Shown here: positions 57,101 to 64,000 of the stretch, one piece after another
Numbering within the stretch: the first letter of the stretch is position 1
Layout of the letters: every line of letters begins with the position of its first letter
From: Boswellia sacra
Lineage: Eukaryota > Streptophyta > Magnoliopsida > Sapindales > Burseraceae
NCBI GenBank assembly: GCA_013180625.2
Contig: SNVD02012263.1
Coordinates: 124,001-188,000, forward strand
Direction: 5' to 3'
DNA: 64,000 nt
Position numbers and translations under genes: made by a program
Notes under the pieces: model-generated
The model's input: the letters and a program-made list of their open reading frames with translations, nothing else
Told to the model about the DNA's origin: nothing
Database searches by the model: none

Positions 57101-59609
57101 TGAGTTTTTCAAGCTTTGTTGTCAAATAGAATCATTTTGTTTTGTCTCTCCTTTTCAAAATTAATTTACAACATAACTTCACTGTACTTGTATGTAGGGA
57201 CCAGATCCTAAAGCTGCAACAGAACTCATTAAAGTTGATGGGGTACTGGATGCTATTCTTCGTCACTTGAAGAAAGCGTAAGTGGAAAGTTGTCTTTCTA
57301 ATTATGGAGAGTGGTTAGATTTGAATTCTGGATGTTTGGGATTGGTAGCATATAATATTGTTGGACTGATTTTCTAAAACTTTTCTTGGAAGTTTTGATT
57401 TTAAACCACCAACATTTATCTATGTGAGATCTAGTCTTTGGTTTTGCTGTTTGTTTCAACCATTATTTTGTTGGTGAGATCTATAAAATTCCCCAATCCT
57501 CTGAGAGAAATCATTTCAGAAATAACTTTTTATATCAAAGAGAATCCTGCTGAAGAAGCCAAAATTTTTGCCACAGGGAAGAGGATGATCAGCTAAAAGT
57601 TGTTATTTTCTGTCGAGGAATTTTGAATGAGGAGAATTTGATATAAAAGCTTGGACGGAGTTCGAAATTTACTGCAATATTGAACCTTATCATTTGGATA
57701 CAACTGTTTTATTTTGTGATGTCCAACTTTGGTTTGGGAAAGACTTATCTCACTGCATTTATTTGGTAATGGGGAGAAAAAACTGGAGAATCTTCTGTTG
57801 TTGCAGAAGCATTTTGTGTATAATCAAATAATTTGTCACTTCCAGGGATGAGGAGTTAGCAACCGAAGTGGCATGGGTAGTTGTGTATCTCTCAGCCCTC
57901 TCAAATGTTGCTACCAGTCGGCTGGTGAATAGTGATGTCCTTCAACTACTTGTCGAAAGATTGGCAACATCAAATAGTTTGCAGCTGCTCATCCCGGTAA
58001 GATGCAAATGATTGATCACCTACATTTTGAGCTCTCGAATTAAATAATTTTTCTGACAAATCTGTTCATGCTTATGTTAAAAACGTTGAAATGGTTCATT
58101 TTCTTCTGTTTAATTAATTTGCAAAACTTGCCTAAAATCATTTTTTAATTTGACTTTCTTTTTAAGTCCATTAATTTGTTGGCTGGTTAATTTATAAACT
58201 TAGGTGCTGCGAAGTTTGGGTAATCTTGTCGCTGGTGATTCAAACACAATTTCTGATATTCTTGTTCCTGGACGTGAAATCACAGGCTAGTTAACTACTT
58301 TCTGCTTGCAAATTTGAGAAATTTTTACTGCATATTACATGTGAAACACTAACGTAGATAACATTTCCAGAGAAAGTTATAGAGGTTCTTGTAAAATGCT
58401 TGAAGAGTGAGCACAGGGTTTTGAAGAAGGTGAGTTGTTATCACTATTATTACTTCTTTTTTTCTTTTTTCTTTTTTTTTTGGGTCTAATTCTCCTCAAC
58501 TACCATTCTCACCGTAAGCTTTGCTTTATATACAGGAAGCGGCTTGGGTGCTATCTAATATTGCTGCTGGTTCCATAGAACACAAGCAGTTAATATATTC
58601 TAGTGAGGCTCTGGTATTGTTACTTCATCTTCTTTCAACATCACCATTTGATATAAGAAAGGAAGTAGCATATGTTTTGGGCAACCTTTGTGTTGGCCCA
58701 ACAGAAGGAGATGGAAAGCCAAAATTGATTCAAGAACACTTGGTTTTCCTTGTTGGAAGAGGCTGCCTTCCTGGTTTCATCGATTTGGTTAGGTCTGCTG
58801 ATATCGAGGCTGCCAGACTAGGCCTTCAATTCATAGAGCTCGTAAGCAAATATAGAAATTTTTTAACTCTTAAATTCAAGTTATTATGTTGCTACTGATT
58901 TATGATTTGTTTATTTGTCATTACTACATAGTTTAGACATTCTAAATTGCATACTGCCCAGAAAAGTTCAGGGTTGTTTGTTTTCAAAATTCAGTAAGAT
59001 TATGTGGCCGATTTTGATTTTTTTTAATTAATTCTGAAAATTATGTGGTCGATATTGATTTATAATGCATTGGTACATATGCATTTTTAGAAAATGTTTT
59101 TGGAAGTTGAAAACACACAAGGCCATGGTTTTCTTTTTAAATTTTTTCATACTCGTGCATCATTTTTTGAGTTAATGAATTTGGATAGTGCCAATGGGCA
59201 TTTTCTGAAGAATAAGTCCTTTTCCTTGCTGCATTATATTAGTCAGTCAAGGCATAGTTTTGGTTTTGATGATGAATGAAAAAACAGAATCTTATTCTGC
59301 TAAGGCAGTAAACAACTGAGGAAGGTTTGATCATGATAGTAGATATTCTTTATATCAAAGTTGCAATGGAAGTCTGTTACTCAAAAGAACTTCTAGAAGT
59401 TCTTTGGCGAGTAGTGAACTCGTATATATTATTTGTGCATGTAGGTTCTGAGGGGAATGCCAAATGGTGAGGGCCCAAAACTTGTTGAGCAGGAGGATGG
59501 TATCGATGCTATGGAAAGATTTCAGTTTCATGAAAATGAAGACCTAAGAAACATGGCAAACGGTCTGGTTGATAAATACTTTGGGGAGGACTATGGGCTT
59601 GATTCGTAG
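54113..59609 (+). CDS. IMPA9: importin subunit alpha-9 type (nuclear import adaptor)
   Basis: Eleven coding exons: 54113-54164, 54454-54673, 55656-55809, 56400-56502, 56812-56996, 57198-57277, 57846-57996, 58204-58285, 58371-58429, 58536-58841, 59445-59609. They give 518 residues. The protein binds nuclear localisation signals and importin-beta. An N-terminal basic region (MADDGLAHHRRDPIKTS, then RRRQNAV) stands for the importin-beta-binding part. Armadillo repeats follow with the W-x3-N pattern that binds cargo: CLTNIAAG, CAWALGNVAGEGEE, AAWALSNL, AAWVLSNIAAGSIEHK, VAYVLGNLCV. The C-terminus ends DKYFGEDYGLDS. Intron 8 needs a GC donor (ACAG/GCTAGT); any nearby GT donor shifts the frame or gives a stop. 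The other introns are GT-AG. The match to the Arabidopsis IMPA-9 layout is close. Confidence 0.94.
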
Positions 59610-59859
59610 GCTGGAAAGGGCAAGGTTCCGATCATCCCTCCTTGTATACCCACACCATTTCTGACTAATCTTTGGTAATCTTTTATGAAATAATGTACAT
59701 TAATGGACGACTATTGAGGACTTATTGTCCACAATTTATTAGGGTTTCATCAGTAGTGCCAATGAGTGTTTGTAGTCTGTTCTTCAGTTTTTAGGCGTAG
59801 TTGTGTAACACTACTGTCTGTAATATGACATTAGAGTATGTAAATTTTGAAGTTCATTT

Positions 59860-60660
59860 ACTTTTAAATGGGTGCGATATTACCTTTTTCTCTTCTGCAG
59901 ATCAGTGAAAACTATAAACTCATTAGTATTCATGTTTTGCTTAATGTACCACGCAGTGACTAGACAACTTTTTTATTCTTTTAGTTGCATATCTTTTCTA
60001 TGTTTGCAGAGAACATTAATAGACGATTCCCGAATAGCAGTAATGGTCAAACTCAACGTCGGGGAGCTTAGAGTTTGTTTTACATTATTCTTTTATAAAA
60101 TGCTAATAACACTCTCTTTTAGCTCAATTTTTTTGGGTTGACATGTATTCTACAAAACTTTTATTTTTGGTTGTAGAAGGTCTACTTTTATTATTGCAAT
60201 TTAATAAAAGTTTTGTAACACCTGTGGGAAGAGCAAATAATATTGTTGGTAAACATTTTGCTTGTTCTTTTCCAATAGATTGATTATCTAAAAGTTTTTC
60301 TAGCATAAAATTGTTTTCGACAAAACAGCTAATCTAGTTCATTTCTGGAGTAAAATATTTTTTCATTGAACTTGGAAATGAAGTAAAATTCCGTCTCTAT
60401 GGAACATTAAACAGCGACTAAAGTTTGATCCAAAGACATGTTATCTGTAATTAAAAAATATCTTTGGATATCTAGTAAATTCTATAAAGTAATTTTCAAA
60501 ATTTCAAAGTTTCAAAAAAGAAAAAAAATCTTCTACACAAAACATAATTCAGTATAGAAAATACGGCAAAAAAATTTTTAATCCCATACCAATATAACGA
60601 GATTTTTTTTAATCTTTTTATCATTTAATTAAAAATGAATTTGTAAAACTTACATAATTT
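59860..60660. other. intergenic between importin-alpha and the helicase
   Basis: 3' UTR of importin-alpha (to about 59850) and AT-rich spacer. The small ORF at 59872-60141 has no features. Confidence 0.45.
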
Positions 60661-60665
60661 TGGTT

Positions 60666-60761
60666 AACCCTAAAAATTTGCCGTTTCAAATTCCATGGGC
60701 CATTGCTGCAGGCCACAAAAAAACCTAATGGGTTACCGATCTCACACAAAATATCGGCCCA
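60666..60761 (+). promoter_or_regulatory. telo-box and site II motifs upstream of the helicase
   Basis: AACCCTAA (60666-60673) is a telo-box core. TGGGCC (60696-60701) and its inverse GGCCCA (60756-60761) are site II elements. This pair is typical of plant ribosome-biogenesis and translation genes, which fits a Rok1-type helicase. A purine-rich leader follows. Confidence 0.45.
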
Positions 60762-61024
60762 ATTTTACGCCCCTAAACCCTTGGGTGGCTTTAAGTAATT
60801 TCGGCCATATAATTAAAAAAAAAAAAAGAAAAAAAAAAGAGAGAGAAACCCAGGGGCGAGAGCTGAGAGCGGAATAGGAGAGAGGGCGAGAGCAGAAAGG
60901 GTTTAAGTTGATATACTTAGCATAGCAGGCGGCTCTTATAGTCTCTGTGCAACTTGAAAGAATTTTCCTAAGGTAATTATTTAATTTTATCTCTATTATT
61001 TTGTATTTGTGATTGAGTTATTAT

Positions 61025-61028
<4 letters not shown>

Positions 61029-61071
<43 letters not shown>
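61029..61071. repeat. (AT)n microsatellite
   Basis: About 21 AT units some 70 bases before the helicase start codon, probably in the leader or a leader intron. Confidence 0.95.
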
Positions 61072-61073
<2 letters not shown>

Positions 61074-61141
61074 GTAAGTGATTTTGAAGAAAGCATGTTG
61101 AGCGAGCTTCTTGTTCTGTTCCATCAGTTAGTGTGTGCGCG

Positions 61142-63538
61142 ATGGAGAAAGGCGCATCGTTTTTGTTCGCCGGCGTCAGTTTCGATAAAAAGAGATTTTC
61201 AAATGATTTTGCTAGGTTTAAGGTACTGGTTGGTTTCCACGACTTGCTTTCCGTTTGGTTCTCCAGAAAATACTTGGAGCTGCCATTTACTTTACTTTTA
61301 ACTTTACGTTTCGTTTAGGAGAAGCACGAAAGTGATAATAATGCAAAGGATGAGTTGAGTTTGTTTGAGACTGAGAAAACTGGACCAGAAGAAGTTATGG
61401 TGTCTCGCAAGAAGAGGAAGCGGAAGGCAATCGCTTCTGGTAACTTTTTTTTTTTCTTTTGGCACCTCTTTTCTTAGGTTTTGAGATTCAACTTGTCTTA
61501 AGCTGAAATTTGTTTGTTCCATTTATTTTGTTGGGAGAAGAAATTGTGGAGGGATTTAATGTTTTTAAGAGTTCAAAGGAACCGGCGCCTGCAGCAAATG
61601 AAGAGGATATCAAAGAGGAAGAGGGCCATGTGAAAGCAAAAAAAGAACTGTATAGGCAAATGGAGGTTGTTTTTCTCTGCTTCACTTTTTATCTGTGGTC
61701 ATTATCTTTGTTATGGTTATGTGTTAGGCTTAACATTATATAATTTGATCTTTGCATGAGGTTAGCGGGATGCACTCTTTAGGAAGAAATATAACATTCA
61801 TGTGTCCGGCACCAATGTCCCCTCTCCAGTTAAGACTTTTGCAGAGCTGAGCTCAAGGTATCTTCTGTTTCTTTTCCTATGTCGTGCATCTGTGAATCTG
61901 ATTTTGACTTGGGTTGCTTTTAGTCTGGTTTTCCTTCACGATCTTTGAATAGCCAGCTTCTTAAGTTTATTTCTCGGAGATAGGTTTGTTGCAACATGGT
62001 TTTGGTATTGGAGTCTTATGGCATTGGATGCATAGATATTAATACATAATGACTGACAGAGAATCTAATTGGGTTTTGCAGATACGGATGCAAGTCATAT
62101 CTGTTACACAATTTGGCTGAACTTGGATATAAAGAGCCAACACCAATCCAAAGGCAGGCTATTCCAGTCCTGCTATCTGTATGATTTCTAATTAATCTTT
62201 CTTTGCTTGTGGATGATTTTGCTTGATTGGTTATATCCTCTTTCTTATTCCTTCTTTTCTGTTTTTTTTTTCTATTATCCAATTGCTGAATAGAAAGATG
62301 ATGAGTTGTTTATATGAAATTTAACTTATAAGATTGATGAAAATGTTTTTACATGTGTTGAGTTGGTGCTGAATGCTTTCTGGGTTTTGGTTGCTTTTTG
62401 AAGATGGCTAATTGATAATCATTCTTTTGCAGGACCGGGAATGCTTTGCTTGTGCTCCAACCGGATCTGGAAAAACCTTGGCCTTCTTGTGTCCTATGCT
62501 TATGAAACTTAAGGTAATGTTCAACTCTTGTAACTATAGCTGTGAACTCTGATTGTTGACTCTCTCATGACTTCTCCTTCAAATCAGCGGCCGTTGAAAG
62601 ATGGCATTAGAGCTGTTATCCTCTGTCCTACACGTGAATTAGCAGCTCAGACAACTAGGGAATGCAAAAAACTGGCTAAAGGAAGTAAATTTCATATCAA
62701 GTTAATGAAGAAAGAACTTGCAAGAAGTGCTGATTTGTCCAATTTATCTTGTGATGTGCTTATATCTACACCAATGCGCTTACGGATGGCTATTCGGAAG
62801 AAAAAGATTGACTTGAGCAGGTGCGTGCTGATGGACTACATATTACTACTATATGCTATTAATTGAAGTATCCTCTGAGAAATAAGACTGAGGTGCTTTT
62901 TTTTAGTAAGCTATATTTTAAAGAAAACAAAAATTAATAAGGGTTTGCAGCTCTGAGTTGGCTTTTCTAGCCTCCTGGCTTGTGGGAAAACCGATTTATC
63001 CTGAGGATCACAGCTTCTCAGGTTTCTCTTTGGAAACTAAAATTTTATTAGCAAATTTAACAAAAAATACTATAAGGTGGGTGAATCTTTAGAGACAGTG
63101 AACGTTGAGGAATTATGAACAGTAGTACCTTGGTAAATGATTGATTTTTAATCTGAACGTCATTGTGTAGGGTCGAGTATCTTGTCCTGGATGAAGCTGA
63201 TAAGCTTTTTGAGGTTGGCGATTTGTTAAAGCAAATTGATCCTGTGGTCAAAGCATGCTCTAATCCTTCTATAGTACGCTCATTGTTCAGTGCTACTTTA
63301 CCTGATTTTGTTGAGGAGCTTGCACGGTCAATAATGCATGATGCTGTTCGAGTTATAGTTGGCAGGAAGTAAGTACAAGAACTCTTTACTGTTTGAATAA
63401 GAAAAGTGATTCCTTCGGACCCATAATATTTCTGAAATTGGGAACAGGAATACAGCTTCTGAATCAATTAAGCAAAAATTGGTTTATGCTGGAAGTGAAG
63501 AAGGGAAGCTTCTTGCGCTTCGTCAAAGCTTTGCAGAG
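61142..63538 (+). CDS. RH57: DEAD-box RNA helicase, Rok1/DDX52 type (RH57-like), 5' part
   Basis: Nine exons lie in the window: 61142-61222, 61319-61439, 61541-61665, 61766-61857, 62082-62178, 62433-62513, 62588-62820, 63171-63368, 63448-63538, about 373 residues in phase. The gene continues past 64000. After a lysine-rich N-terminus (SRKKRKRKA) come the Q motif (EPTPIQRQAIP), motif I (APTGSGKT), Ia (PTRELAAQ), Ib (TPMRL), II (DEAD) and III (SAT). The sequence follows plant RH57. Its yeast relative Rok1 unwinds snoRNA-rRNA contacts during 18S rRNA maturation in the nucleolus. Exon 3 may instead start at 61538 (acceptors GAG and AAG, three bases apart), adding one glutamate. The ATG at 61142 gives MEKGASFLFAG, as in relatives. 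Confidence 0.93.
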
Positions 63539-64000
63539 GTATGCTACTATAAGCATTTGACAGATAGGTTTAGCTAATGTAGCCATAAGACCACTCACCT
63601 GCAAATAAGTGTTTTTGTTTGGTATTATTCATTACTGGATACATCATGTAACACAGTCTATACTAGCTGTAATTTCCTATTTTGTTTCATATGGTGGTAC
63701 AAGTGATCTTTTGTTTTGGACTTTTGAAATTCCTGCTTAAGCCATGCAGAATACTTTTTTCTTGCAATTGTTGTTAGAAATGAAATGGTATCCTGAAGTT
63801 TATTGGTTAATTATTGCCAAAAAAGCGTATAATAACAAATGCTGCGTGTTGTTTGGATGGTTCTATTGGTTTGCTATGGATATCTTTCGTATTTTTGGTA
63901 GTGGCATGCTAGTGGTTACAAGAGATAGTTGAGATTCTTACCGAATAGGGGTCACAGGAGATAAACATCTTACAGAAAACATTTGAAAATACCAGTTAAT
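63539..64000 (+). other. helicase intron 9, running to the window end
   Basis: A donor GTATGC follows exon 9 at 63538. No in-frame exon with helicase motifs IV-VI was found before 64000, so the intron extends to or beyond the edge. The ORF at 63744-63932 is not helicase-like. Confidence 0.55.

Overview
The window is nuclear DNA of a dicot plant. The evidence is: AT-rich intergenic DNA; genes with many short GT-AG introns; Ty1/copia and Ty3/gypsy elements primed by initiator tRNA-Met; hAT and Mutator-type small elements; and plant-specific host proteins. A woody rosid would fit, but the sequence alone does not fix the species. I see no bacterial, viral or organellar block.

Host genes, left to right. 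A small three-exon gene for a probable secreted peptide with an acidic-DY motif lies at 7211-8029 (-). A single-exon basic protein of the protamine P1-like / syringolide-induced 14-1-1 type lies at 16011-16961 (-). A four-exon POLAR-like gene lies at 25044-28391 (-). A lipid phosphate phosphatase gamma (dolichyl-diphosphatase-like) gene lies at 34896-35558 (-), with a broken duplicate at 37066-37472 (-). An importin-alpha gene of the IMPA-9 type with 11 coding exons lies at 54113-59609 (+). The first nine exons of a Rok1/DDX52-type DEAD-box helicase (RH57-like) run from 61142 and leave the window (+). The exon chains given here were joined by reading phase, and each one closes in frame. Two introns (one in the POLAR-like gene, one in importin-alpha) only work as GC-AG introns.

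Mobile DNA fills most of the rest. 1-4338 is the 3' part of a decayed copia element with its 3' LTR. 4393-5492 is a gypsy gag plus LTR remnant. 10604-12700 is a non-autonomous hAT element with an 8-bp target-site duplication (TSD) and three internal ~460-bp repeats. 19061-24380 is a full-length but dead chromodomain gypsy element with identical 5-bp TSDs. 29968-30311 is a Mutator-like MITE with a perfect 9-bp TSD. 37876-45520 is a long foldback element whose arms carry TCGAGTG-type repeats; it is split by a young, pol-less copia element (38390-44463, TSD CACTT, LTRs about 1.76 kb). A Myb/SANT-like pseudogene lies at 47046-48062, with a hAT MITE at 48352-48898 just upstream of its start. A copia relic with a nested solo LTR spans 50657-52933. 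A third hAT-type MITE lies at 53133-53621.

The host genes do not form a pathway. They are housekeeping or developmental genes: nuclear import, rRNA maturation, dolichol/lipid phosphate turnover, asymmetric-division polarity and a candidate peptide signal. The best leads for something undescribed are the foldback element with its inner repeat arms, the candidate peptide gene, and unassigned coding-like segments on the minus strand between 31.4 and 34.1 kb.
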